Shown here: positions 42,718 to 51,971 of the stretch, piece after piece
Position numbering within the stretch: position 1 is the stretch's first letter
Layout: the number at the start of each line of letters is the position of its first letter
Assembly (NCBI GenBank): GCA_964640795.1
Contig: CAZXIN010000015.1
Coordinates: 1 to 64,000 of the forward strand
Length of the DNA stretch: 64,000 nt
Direction: 5' to 3'
From: M269 sp964640795
GTDB lineage: Bacteria; Pseudomonadota; Gammaproteobacteria; Enterobacterales; Alteromonadaceae
Notes under the pieces: model-generated
Seen by the model: only the letters and a program-made list of their open reading frames with translations
Database searches by the model: none
Told to the model about the DNA's origin: nothing
Translations under genes and position numbers: made by a program

Positions 42718-43854
42718 ATGTTAAAACTGATAAGTAAAAAAAAGCGACTCATAGTTGCCATAGCAGCAACTATGTTAATAATATTTAACCTCGGTAAGAT
42801 CCAATACTATGGCATAGTAATCAGTGCAAAGTACTATAAGCCCGATGTTGAATTCTCACCATTGCAAATGGCTAAGGAACCAGATTTTAACAAGGATGAA
42901 GCATGGCTATCCTTGCCAATGTTTTCTGATGAAGCAGATATTAGCCCCGTAGGAGTGACATCGATAAATGATGGGAATGCGAAATTTGACGCATTTTATA
43001 TTCATGGCACAGGCTTCATAAGCGGGAGTGCTTGGACGTCTAGCTTGAAAGGTGATGTCAATACGCAAAATAACGCAAAGTTTTCTTTGGCAAATGAAGC
43101 AAGTATTTTTAATTCTTGCTGTAATATCTTTGCTCCGCGGTACAGGCAAGCAAATTTATTCACCTTTTTCGGCCTGAGCGAAAGCGATGGGAATAGGGTT
43201 CTTGATCATGTTTATAAAGATGTGCAGGCCGCGTTCTTCAACTTTATTATGAATCGAAATGGTGGCAGACCGTTTTTTATTGTCAGCCATAGCCAAGGGA
43301 CGCAGTTAATTAAAAGGCTGCTGACAGAGCTCAATGACTTCCCACAAATAACCAATCGAATTATCGCTGTTTACGCTATAGGTGATGCTATCACACCTGT
43401 TTCTTCTCGTTATGTAGACTCACTCTCCTATTTAGATGTGTGTACAACGCCAGAAGATACTCAGTGCTTGATTCATTGGGAAACCATTGGTGATGGGGGA
43501 GGGCAGCTGATTTTCCCGTTTTCACGAGAATCCGTATGTGTTAATCCGCTTTCTTGGGCTTATAACGAGCGTTATGCGCATGATGATTTACATCTTGGAG
43601 CAGCCAGTATATCGGGTAAGTTTAAAATGAACGATGGTTCGAATACCCATGATGTTGGATTTAGTGTGCCAGCAATAACGACTAACTACACAAAGGCGCA
43701 GTGTAAAAAGGGCCTTTTATATGTAAATGACCCGACAGGTAGCAACTATGCTGAACTCGGTCTGTTCAGTGATCACGCTATGCATGGCGCCAATTTTGCT
43801 ATCTTTCATATGAATATAAGAAAGAATGCAATTTTAAGGGCCGAGTCTTTTTAA
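42718..43854 (+). CDS. DUF3089 alpha/beta-hydrolase-like protein
   Basis: This 378-residue protein has an N-terminal membrane anchor (LIVAIAATMLIIFNLG) and a DUF3089 domain. FYIHGTGFISGSAW is followed by the Asn/Glu-rich FSLANEASIFNSCCNIFAPRY segment and the nucleophile motif SHSQGT (near residue 190). A C-terminal DLHLGAASISG and FHMN probably supply other catalytic residues. The family is predicted to be lipase or esterase; its substrate is unknown. It is followed by a strong bidirectional terminator. Confidence 0.82.
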   Translation: MLKLISKKKRLIVAIAATMLIIFNLGKIQYYGIVISAKYYKPDVEFSPLQMAKEPDFNKDEAWLSLPMFSDEADISPVGVTSINDGNAKFDAFYIHGTGFISGSAWTSSLKGDVNTQNNAKFSLANEASIFNSCCNIFAPRYRQANLFTFFGLSESDGNRVLDHVYKDVQAAFFNFIMNRNGGRPFFIVSHSQGTQLIKRLLTELNDFPQITNRIIAVYAIGDAITPVSSRYVDSLSYLDVCTTPEDTQCLIHWETIGDGGGQLIFPFSRESVCVNPLSWAYNERYAHDDLHLGAASISGKFKMNDGSNTHDVGFSVPAITTNYTKAQCKKGLLYVNDPTGSNYAELGLFSDHAMHGANFAIFHMNIRKNAILRAESF

Positions 43855-43866
43855 GGCGCTAGTATT

Positions 43867-43956
43867 TTGAGTAAAACGATTCTTAAAGCGGATGGCTCTG
43901 GACTCGATACAGCATTGGTTGGTAATAGTTATGAGAAACGTAAATACGGTGTATAG
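43867..43956 (+). other. Short open frame, possible gene remnant
   Basis: A 29-codon frame from TTG to TAG reads naturally as protein (TILKADGSGLDTALVGNS) but has no clear ribosome-binding site. It may be the end of a lost gene. The rest of the gap up to 43996 shows nothing. Confidence 0.25.
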
Positions 43957-43996
43957 GGGCTGAGTGATATTAAGCTTTACATGGGAATCTTTATGA

Positions 43997-44020
43997 AAAA
44001 AGAGGCGTAAGCCTCTTTTT
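43997..44020. terminator. Bidirectional rho-independent terminator
   Basis: AAAAAGAGGC (43997-44006), GTAA and GCCTCTTTTT (44011-44020) form a perfect 10-bp hairpin with T runs on both strands. It separates the convergent DUF3089 and HMG-CoA reductase genes. Confidence 0.85.
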
Positions 44021-44038
44021 AGTCCATAGAATAGTCTT

Positions 44039-45214
44039 CTAGACTCGATTTCGTCCGAGTTGATCGTGGCTTGTTACCCAATCCCCCGCAATGACGGCAC
44101 AGCCTAGCGATATGTCTCCTGCTAGTACAGTTGCTGCAACAATCTCAGCTAACTTGTTAGCTTTGCCTTTACCGTAACAACCTAGTAGATTTAAGCACTC
44201 TTTTTGTGTTGGTAAGCCAGTACCGCCGCCATAAGTTGCTGTAATAAGTGACGGTAACGTAACAGCCATGTATAAATCATCGTTGTCCAGTAACTCGTGT
44301 GATAGTAAACCTGCATGAGATTCAACCACATTCGCTTCGTCTTGCCCTGTAGCAATAAATAAAGAAGCGATACCATTAGCAGAGTGAGGGCCATTGTAGG
44401 CAGCACCAGCCATTAACGCACCGGTATTAGCTAGAACCGTTGCTTTGGCTAACATACGAGTGTCAACACGCATCACTTTAGCTAAGACTTCACGTTTAAT
44501 AACGATTTCAGCAATGACGCGTTTTCCGCGTGAGTGGAGCATATTTAGGTGGCTATGCTTTTTATCGGTGTCCATGTTACCTGACAACAAATAGTTAGCT
44601 CCGCCTGGATAGTTATGTTTTATCCATTCACAAGCCGCTAAAGTTGCTTTACCGACCATATTCTGACCCGCTGCATCACCTGTCGTGTAATTGAAGCGTA
44701 GGTAGCGCATTTTAGATACAGACCATTGATGGATATGCTGTAATTTACCAACGCTTGTGGTGGTTTCAGAGACAGCTTTTATTTGTTCAAAGTTTTCCTT
44801 AACCCATTCACCAAACTCACGTGCTTCGCGAGCGTTATCAAACAAAAAGGCAGGTGCGCGTTGCATAAACTGTTCGACAACTGTAGTTGTTACACCGCCA
44901 CATTCATTAATAACGCGCATACCACGACTGTAACTCGCAACCAATGTTCCTTCTGTGGTTGCTAATGGTATATAAAAGTCGCCTTTGGCATCTTCACCAT
45001 TAATTCTAACTGGACCAGCAATACCCACGGGCATTTGTACGATACCGATGAAGTTCTCGATATTTCCGGGTAAAACAGAAGTGTCGATCGAAAACTGTCC
45101 CGTGTGTTCCAGTGATTCCCCTGTCTTCTCTTCTAAAAACTCACGGCGTTTTTTAGCCATCTCAATGGAATAGTCGTTCTCTTTGTCTCTCGGAATGCGA
45201 ACGTCATCACTCAT
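44039..45214 (-). CDS. Hydroxymethylglutaryl-CoA reductase
   Basis: This 391-residue enzyme reduces HMG-CoA to mevalonate with NAD(P)H. It aligns with class I reductases: catalytic Glu in LATTEGTLVAS, the Lys region in DAAGQNMVGKAT, GKRVIAEIVI, the Asp in IATGQDEANVVESH, the GGGTGLPTQKECLNLLG segment and a C-terminal catalytic His in WVTSHDQLGRNR. The ATG at 45214 (MSDDVRIPRD) has AAGGGC upstream; the frame open to 45256 is not used. Most gammaproteobacteria use the DXP pathway, so this gene is uncommon. No other mevalonate gene is in the window. Confidence 0.92.
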   Translation of the reverse strand: MSDDVRIPRDKENDYSIEMAKKRREFLEEKTGESLEHTGQFSIDTSVLPGNIENFIGIVQMPVGIAGPVRINGEDAKGDFYIPLATTEGTLVASYSRGMRVINECGGVTTTVVEQFMQRAPAFLFDNAREAREFGEWVKENFEQIKAVSETTTSVGKLQHIHQWSVSKMRYLRFNYTTGDAAGQNMVGKATLAACEWIKHNYPGGANYLLSGNMDTDKKHSHLNMLHSRGKRVIAEIVIKREVLAKVMRVDTRMLAKATVLANTGALMAGAAYNGPHSANGIASLFIATGQDEANVVESHAGLLSHELLDNDDLYMAVTLPSLITATYGGGTGLPTQKECLNLLGCYGKGKANKLAEIVAATVLAGDISLGCAVIAGDWVTSHDQLGRNRV

Positions 45215-45445
45215 AATTAAAGCCCTTTTCTTATTTGATAGTATTCGATAAACCAATCAACACACGCTTACACTGTTGTTTTTATATAACAACTGATTGG
45301 TATGTACCAGAATGCTAGGAAATGAAGAGAAATGGAAGCCTATTGAAGCGAAAAAACGCAGTTTTCTTACACAAACCTCGTGTTCTTTGCTAACCGTACA
45401 ATAGCGCTTATACTGGCTAGTTGGTAATTAAGATAACCTACCAAA

Positions 45446-45488
45446 CGAAAAATAAGGTAACGATTCAACACTTTTTGAAGTCGTTACC
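45446..45488 (-). terminator. Terminator of the RND operon
   Basis: On the minus strand GGTAACGA pairs with TCGTTACC (45481-45488 with 45456-45463), extended by TTCAA/TTGAA with one bulge. The T-rich TTATTTTTCG follows. It lies 32 bp after the last RND gene. Confidence 0.65.
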
Positions 45489-45519
45489 CATAGTTGAAGG
45501 GAGCAATAACTTTAGACAA

Positions 45520-48500
45520 TTATGCTTTTATTATGCGAGCGACTAGTACTCGACTGTTTGAGATAACATGGCCCGTTTTAGCTCTGAGTTTCAGTAACAT
45601 TAAGTAAGCATAAGGAACTAAGATCAAACTCGTTGCTGTTGAAAATAGTAATCCACCGATGATGGCGATCGCCATTGGAGAATATGCTGGGCCGTCACCA
45701 CCAATTCTTGCACCACCTAAGGCAAGAGGCACTAAACCAAGAACCGTTGTACCTACTGTCATTAAGATGGGTCTAGCACGTGTTAGGCAGCCTTCGACTA
45801 TTGCTTTTTGTACAGACCAACCGCTGTTGATCAGTTGATTTATACGGTCGACCAACACAATACCATTGTTTACGACTATACCCATTAATATGAGCATACC
45901 AATCATACCCATAATCGTCATGGCATTACCTGTGATTAGGAAAGCCCAATACACTCCCGTAAATGAGAAAAGCAGTGAAGTGATAACAGCTGTAGGTAGC
46001 AGCAAGGACTCAAACAATGCCGCCATAACCACATATATCATACATACTGCGAGTAACATATTGGTTGCCATTAGCGATTGCTCTTCGTCTTGACGTTGGA
46101 AGCCTCCTCCTAATGTCCAACGGTAGCCCGTTGGTAGTTGGATATGCTGCATAACGTTTTCGATTTTCTCTTTCGCCTGTTCCGATGTCATTTCATCTTC
46201 TAAGTTAGCACCAATGCTAACGGATGTTTGTCTGAATTGGCGTTGGATTCTTGATTTCACTGGCTTTAAGGTTAAATCAGCAACCATATCTAAGGTAACG
46301 TTTTGATCTAACTCTCTTTTAACAGGTAAGTTCTTTAACTCTTCAACAGATTTTTGTAATTCTTGATCGTACATCAACCGAATGTCGACTTCACCGTCTT
46401 CTGGGTGACGGAATGTCCTTAAATTTGAGCCTCTAAGTGCTGTAGCGACAGTTGTAGAGATTTCTGAGCTATTTAAACCAAAACGAAAAGCTTTTTGTCT
46501 ATCAATAGATATTCTTAGCTCTTGCTTTTGGCTGCCTGATTCGGTTCTTACATCAGTAAAACCTTCGATATTTGCCAGTACTGGCACAACACTATCCGCA
46601 ATTTGGCTAAGAACCTCGGATGATTGGCCAAGTAGTAACAATCTAACACCGCCACTATTACCATCTTGCCATTCAAATGAAGGTTTTGCCCTAACAAATT
46701 TGGGCATAGCTTCTTTTATCTCTTTTTTCAGATCAGCTATTTTTCCGGGGAAATCAGGATCTAATGTGATGCCTGAAACTGCCGAGCCAGGCGTGTAATA
46801 GGTATACACTTGTGTAATATGGAAACGCTCTTGATTCGCATATAAAAAAGTTTCCATTTTGGTGACTGCTTTTTCAACTTCTTCCAAAGTGTAATTGCCT
46901 TGAACATCATAGTTAAGCCAAATACGGTCGCGATCATCTTCACCTTCATCGTCAGTAGAAACTACACTCATTGGAATGGCTGTACTGGCTAGAATAAGAA
47001 AGGCGATAAATGCTGTTCGGCCATGGTGAGCAAGCATCCACTCAATCATTGACTGATAGCGTTTCTTCAACATGCTTGGCTTACTTGCCGCTTTAGGCTT
47101 CTTAGGTTGGTAGTTGATCTTCGAGGCGAGTAAAGGAATTAGTGTTTGCGCTAACAAAAGAGAGGCGAATAACGAAATACAGATCGCGATAGCGACGTGC
47201 TCTAAAAATACAGTTAAGCCAATTTTGACACCAATGATATTGGGTAAAAAGACGATGGCTGTTGTTGTTGTGCCTGCAATAATCGCTAAGCTCACTTTGG
47301 CAACGCCTGATCTCGTCGCTTCTTTTGGGTCTTTTATCAGTGCTTTCTCTTGTTCGATACTTTCAGTGACCACGACAGCATTGTCCACCAACATACCGAC
47401 GGCTAACATCAATCCCATCATAGAGAGGATATTGAGCGTATACCCCATTAAGTACATAACTCCTAGAGTAATGCAGATGGAGAAAGGAACAGACAATACG
47501 ACTATCAGTGTTGATGAAATGTTACGTAGGAAGAAATACAAGACGATGATTGATAAGAGGGCACCGATTAAACCTGAGTTAAGCAGGTTCGCTAACGATG
47601 AGGTAACACTCTGAGCTTCATTGTTGAAATAAAATAAGTTAATGCCATTAAAGGCTGGGTTAGTTTTAGCATCTTCTACGACAGCTAATACTCTGTCGGA
47701 TACTTCAACCAGATTAGCGCCAGACTCTCTAAAAACATCTAAACCAATTGCAAATGTTTGATCAAGATGCCGCCCTTCAACACGTTCGGGTTTTTCATAT
47801 TTGACCTCGGCAATATCTTTCAAGCGGACAGTACGATTAATCAGTAAGTCTTCAATTTCTTGTAAGCTACGATATTCGCCGATTGGGTTGACTGTAATTT
47901 TTTGGTCAAGATCGAAGAAACTACCAGCGGTCATTGAAAAGTTAGCATTTCTCAATGTTTGGGTTAACTGAGCTGCATCAACATGCAGTGCTGCTATTTT
48001 CTCTGCATCCAATCGAATCGATATTTGTTTTTCAACAACACCATATAGCTCTACGCGAGAGACGCCTTTGACACGCTCAATAGGTTGTTTAAGGTTTCTG
48101 GCCAGTAAATCATAAGCATTAGATAGATCCCTCTCACTTGAAACGCGCATCTGGAAGATAGCTTGATCAGATGTGTTTTCCTTGTGGACGATAACGCGTT
48201 CGACATCGTCTGGCAGCAGGTGTCGAATAGCATCAACCTTTTCGCGCACCTCAACACTCTTCGCTTTGATGTTTTCGCCCCAACTGAACAGCATAAATAT
48301 TTGAGACTGATTCTCATTAGATTCTGACCATAAGCGATTAATGCCAGAGATGGTCGCTAGGGTTTCTTCAATTGGGCGTGTAATGCTCTTTTCGACTTCT
48401 TCGGGAGTGGCATTAGCGTAGGGTACTTGTATAACTAAAAACGGTAACTGAATACCAGGGAATTTTTCTAAAGGCAGTAGTCGGCTAGATATTAAGCCAA

Positions 48501-48594
48501 AAAACAGCATTGATAAGAAAAACATAGATACAGTCACGGGGCGCTTCAATGCGAAGGAAGCTAACGACGCGCCTGCAGATTGAAACTTATCCAT
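45520..48594 (-). CDS. RND-family efflux transporter permease (second subunit)
   Basis: This 1024-residue inner-membrane pump has the RND layout of twelve helices and two large periplasmic loops. It begins FALKRPVTVSMFF and contains GMLVDNAVVVTESIEQEKAL with the proton-relay Asp and GMIGMLILMGIVVNNGIVLVDRIN. The ATG at 48594 has GAGGA 8 nt upstream and lies in the end of the preceding pump gene; a longer frame to 48657 is not used. With its neighbour it likely forms a heteromeric pump, as in MdtBC. Its substrate is unknown. Confidence 0.9.
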   Translation of the reverse strand: MDKFQSAGASLASFALKRPVTVSMFFLSMLFFGLISSRLLPLEKFPGIQLPFLVIQVPYANATPEEVEKSITRPIEETLATISGINRLWSESNENQSQIFMLFSWGENIKAKSVEVREKVDAIRHLLPDDVERVIVHKENTSDQAIFQMRVSSERDLSNAYDLLARNLKQPIERVKGVSRVELYGVVEKQISIRLDAEKIAALHVDAAQLTQTLRNANFSMTAGSFFDLDQKITVNPIGEYRSLQEIEDLLINRTVRLKDIAEVKYEKPERVEGRHLDQTFAIGLDVFRESGANLVEVSDRVLAVVEDAKTNPAFNGINLFYFNNEAQSVTSSLANLLNSGLIGALLSIIVLYFFLRNISSTLIVVLSVPFSICITLGVMYLMGYTLNILSMMGLMLAVGMLVDNAVVVTESIEQEKALIKDPKEATRSGVAKVSLAIIAGTTTTAIVFLPNIIGVKIGLTVFLEHVAIAICISLFASLLLAQTLIPLLASKINYQPKKPKAASKPSMLKKRYQSMIEWMLAHHGRTAFIAFLILASTAIPMSVVSTDDEGEDDRDRIWLNYDVQGNYTLEEVEKAVTKMETFLYANQERFHITQVYTYYTPGSAVSGITLDPDFPGKIADLKKEIKEAMPKFVRAKPSFEWQDGNSGGVRLLLLGQSSEVLSQIADSVVPVLANIEGFTDVRTESGSQKQELRISIDRQKAFRFGLNSSEISTTVATALRGSNLRTFRHPEDGEVDIRLMYDQELQKSVEELKNLPVKRELDQNVTLDMVADLTLKPVKSRIQRQFRQTSVSIGANLEDEMTSEQAKEKIENVMQHIQLPTGYRWTLGGGFQRQDEEQSLMATNMLLAVCMIYVVMAALFESLLLPTAVITSLLFSFTGVYWAFLITGNAMTIMGMIGMLILMGIVVNNGIVLVDRINQLINSGWSVQKAIVEGCLTRARPILMTVGTTVLGLVPLALGGARIGGDGPAYSPMAIAIIGGLLFSTATSLILVPYAYLMLLKLRAKTGHVISNSRVLVARIIKA

Positions 48595-51500
48595 AAACTG
48601 TATCCTCGTTTTTGATGGTTGAGTCGGAACTTGCTTGTGCGAATTTCTTCCTATCAAACAAGCTATACAACACAGGGATTAAAAAAAGCGTCAAGAAAGT
48701 CGCAAATAATAGTCCAAAGATAACCGTAATCGCCATAGGCGTTCTGATCTCAGCACCTTCACCAAGGCCAATTGCCATCGGCAGTAACCCGAGAGTTGTG
48801 GTCATTGTTGTCATCAATATAGGACGTAATCGACTTTGCGCGGCGTCAATAATCGCCACTGACTTTTCTTCTCCTCGTTCACGTAACTGATTGATACGAT
48901 CAATGAGTACGATGGCATTGTTAACAACGATACCTGCCAACATAATGACGCCAATAAACACCACAACACTGATGCTAGTACCCGTAATGAACAATCCATA
49001 GATTGAACCAGCACAAGCAAGAGGGACGGTGAACAAGATCAAAAATGGATGAAGTAAAGACTCAAACTGTGAAGCCATGACCAAATAAACTAAAAAGACA
49101 GCGAGTGCTAAGGCGAATTGCAAAGATTGGAAGCTGTTCTGCATTTCTTCACTTTGACCAGCGACTCGCGCTTGAATGCTCAATGGGAAATTCTGTTGCT
49201 TAAGTAACTCTTCCGCTACTATCACTGCCTCACCTAGATCACCGTATGCTAAGTTGGCTGAGATAACCGCAACACGCTCTTGTCCTATACGTGTTATTTC
49301 GCTAGGGCCTGTTGATAGCTCTATATCAGCTACTGCATTGAGTGGAATAGGGTTTGTCGCTCCAGGATTAACAATCACCTGACTTATGTCACTGACAGAA
49401 TCACGTTGGCGCTCAAGTGTTCGAACTAGAATATCCACTTTCCTGTCTTCAACACTGTATCGTGTTGCGACTTCGCCACCAATTTTGGCTGATATTAAAT
49501 TCGATACATCCGGCGCATTTAACCCCAGTTGTGCAAGCTTAGCATGGTCGAAATTAATTTTGAGTTCAGGGTTACCTATTTGTAATGTTGACTCAATGTC
49601 GGCAAAGCGATCGACTTTCTGCATGTCTTCAACAACACCATCGGCGTACCGCTTAAGCATATTGAGATCATAACCTGAAATCTGGATAGCCAGCGGTGTG
49701 GTGAAACTAAATAATTCTGGCTTACCAAACTTACTCTGAACACCTGCTTGCTTACGAAGATAATCACGCATTGTGCTAATGACTCTTTGTTGTTGAATGT
49801 CTTCAGTGCCTTTTTTCAATACAACATTCAAACGACCCCAATGATCGCCACCTTGAGAAGGCGAAGCGTTGACCAAACTGCCTGTACCGGCCAGAGAGTA
49901 TGTTCTGTCTACTTCAGGTAATGCTTGTGTAAAGCGACTAAGGTCAGCGAGCAAAGCATCGGTATTTTCAAGTTTAGAACCCGTTGGTAAATTGATTTCA
50001 ACAAAGAACTCACCTTGAGAGAGTGGAGGTATTAATTCAAGGCCTAATCTAGGGAGTAACGTCACTGAGAAACCAGCGATAACAACAACTAAGCTCAGTA
50101 CCATAATTCGCGCTTTTAGTGCGCCTTTTAGTGAGACAAAGTAAATTTTCTCTAGGAAGTTGTATACCTTATCAAAAACCCAAAGGATGGGAGTGAATAA
50201 GTAGCCTAATACTTTTCTTAATGCTCTGGTAATGAGTACGCTAAGGCTGCTAATGGCAAGTAAGGTAAAGTAAATCAATTTACCAATGCCTTTGAATAAC
50301 AGTTTTGGCACAAACAATATGTAGTAGAGTGCTAAGCCAAGTTTAGTCGTAGGCTTAGATGCCTCCTGCGTTTCACCTAAATCTAATTCTGTTTTGTCAC
50401 TACTGGATTTTTCTCTCGCAGCCATCATTGGAATAATTGTCAATGCAACAAGCAATGAAGCGGCTAGTGCAAACGTGACGGTTAATGCTTGATCGCTGAA
50501 TAGCTGACCCGCAATGCCTTCAACAAAGACAAGAGGAATAAACACTGCCATTGTGGTGAGCGTAGAAGCCACTATTGCCATCGAAACTTCTTTTGTACCG
50601 TTAGCTGCGGCTTGAACTATGTTTTTGTTCTTTCGCTTATGGCGGTCGATATTTTCAAGAACGACAATACTGTTATCAACGAGTAAACCAATAGCAAGTG
50701 CAATACCACCTAAGCTCATGATGTTTAAGCTAATGTCATTGCTGTACATCAAATTAAACGTGGCGACAATAGAGACAGGTATTGATATTGAGATGATTAG
50801 AGTTGGCCAAATATTCTTTAAGAACAGGTATAAAACCAACATGGCTAAAACACCGCCAATCATGCCTGATGTTTTCACCTCGTTAATGGCATTGGCTATA
50901 AAAATAGACTGATCATAAACCAACTGCAATTGGTAGTTGCTAGGCATGTCTCTGTCTATTTCTTGCAAACGTCGCTGAACATTCTCTGACACTTTAACCG
51001 TATTAGCATCGCCTTCCTTATAGATAGCAATCTCAACACCTTCAAAGCTTTGGAAACGTGTGACTGAGCTTCGTTCTTTGTAAGTGTCTCTTACTTCTGC
51101 AATATCGCCTAAGCGAATATGCTTACCTTCTCGTGTGGCAATGAATAGGTCACGCATTTCGTCGAGAGTTTGAAACTGGTTTAATGTTCTGACCAAATAT
51201 TCCTGAGAACCGTCTTCAACACGCCCCCCGGCTGTATTGACGTTCTCTGTTTTTAATCGTTGAATGACTTCGGCTAACGTGATGTTCAACTGGCTGGCAC
51301 GTTGTTGATTGACTAGTACCTGAATTTCATTTTCAAGGCCGCCACCAATACGTACAGAAGCAACACCTTCAACAGATTCCAATTTACGTTTAATCTGTTC
51401 TTCGGCATACAAGCGTAGTGTCTTCATTCCATTGACATCTAGCTCTATAAGGTCAGCAGTTGCCTTATTAGTATTGGCATTTTGCTCGTTGGGACCATTG

Positions 51501-51958
51501 TTTGATTCATCTTTCGCTTGAGGAACAATAGCACCGAACCCAAAGCGCATGACGGGGTCTAAACTCGGGTTAAATCTTAGTAATAGTGGCTTATCAACAT
51601 CTAATGGAAGCTGCAAAATATCGAGCTTCTCTCGGACCTCAAGGCTGGCTATATCCATCTCAGTACCCCATTCAAACTCTAGAACAACGTCTGATTGCTC
51701 TGCTTTTGATGTTGAGGTAACGGTTCTTACACCTTTGACAACGCCTATTGTTTCTTCAATTGGCTTAGAAACAAGCTGTTCTATTTCACCTGGAGCAGCG
51801 CCAGTATAATTGGTGCGTATGGTGAGAGTAGGGTAAGACAACTCTGGTAATAAATCTAAAGCTAACCGAGACAGTGAAACAAAGCCAAAGAGTAAAATGG
51901 CAAAAGTAAACATCCACACGGTAACCGGCCGTTTTACGGCAATATCGACCATATTCAT
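48587..51958 (-). CDS. RND-family efflux transporter permease (first subunit, enlarged)
   Basis: This 1123-residue RND pump (IAVKRPVTVWMFTFAILLFG; GLLVDNSIVVLENIDRHK; GVIMLAGIVVNNAIVLIDRIN) is about 80-100 residues longer than usual. The extra sequence lies between helices 6 and 7, near residues 515-620 (KSSSDKTELDLGETQEASKP then hydrophobic LLFKGIGKLIYFTLLAISSL). It is the middle gene between the adaptor and the second pump, with 13 bp after the adaptor. GAGGG precedes the ATG. The insertion may add membrane-associated helices. Confidence 0.9.
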   Translation of the reverse strand: MNMVDIAVKRPVTVWMFTFAILLFGFVSLSRLALDLLPELSYPTLTIRTNYTGAAPGEIEQLVSKPIEETIGVVKGVRTVTSTSKAEQSDVVLEFEWGTEMDIASLEVREKLDILQLPLDVDKPLLLRFNPSLDPVMRFGFGAIVPQAKDESNNGPNEQNANTNKATADLIELDVNGMKTLRLYAEEQIKRKLESVEGVASVRIGGGLENEIQVLVNQQRASQLNITLAEVIQRLKTENVNTAGGRVEDGSQEYLVRTLNQFQTLDEMRDLFIATREGKHIRLGDIAEVRDTYKERSSVTRFQSFEGVEIAIYKEGDANTVKVSENVQRRLQEIDRDMPSNYQLQLVYDQSIFIANAINEVKTSGMIGGVLAMLVLYLFLKNIWPTLIISISIPVSIVATFNLMYSNDISLNIMSLGGIALAIGLLVDNSIVVLENIDRHKRKNKNIVQAAANGTKEVSMAIVASTLTTMAVFIPLVFVEGIAGQLFSDQALTVTFALAASLLVALTIIPMMAAREKSSSDKTELDLGETQEASKPTTKLGLALYYILFVPKLLFKGIGKLIYFTLLAISSLSVLITRALRKVLGYLFTPILWVFDKVYNFLEKIYFVSLKGALKARIMVLSLVVVIAGFSVTLLPRLGLELIPPLSQGEFFVEINLPTGSKLENTDALLADLSRFTQALPEVDRTYSLAGTGSLVNASPSQGGDHWGRLNVVLKKGTEDIQQQRVISTMRDYLRKQAGVQSKFGKPELFSFTTPLAIQISGYDLNMLKRYADGVVEDMQKVDRFADIESTLQIGNPELKINFDHAKLAQLGLNAPDVSNLISAKIGGEVATRYSVEDRKVDILVRTLERQRDSVSDISQVIVNPGATNPIPLNAVADIELSTGPSEITRIGQERVAVISANLAYGDLGEAVIVAEELLKQQNFPLSIQARVAGQSEEMQNSFQSLQFALALAVFLVYLVMASQFESLLHPFLILFTVPLACAGSIYGLFITGTSISVVVFIGVIMLAGIVVNNAIVLIDRINQLRERGEEKSVAIIDAAQSRLRPILMTTMTTTLGLLPMAIGLGEGAEIRTPMAITVIFGLLFATFLTLFLIPVLYSLFDRKKFAQASSDSTIKNEDTVYG

Positions 51959-51971
51959 GTTAGATTCCCTC

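Noticed and set aside
20439..44000. Chromosomal integron cassette array or prophage
   Set aside because: The repeats do not show the attC core pair, no integron integrase, phage structural gene or transposase was seen, and genes face both directions.
47114..47614. 166-codon plus-strand frame within the RND pump gene
   Set aside because: It is antisense to conserved RND transmembrane sequence and is not a separate gene.
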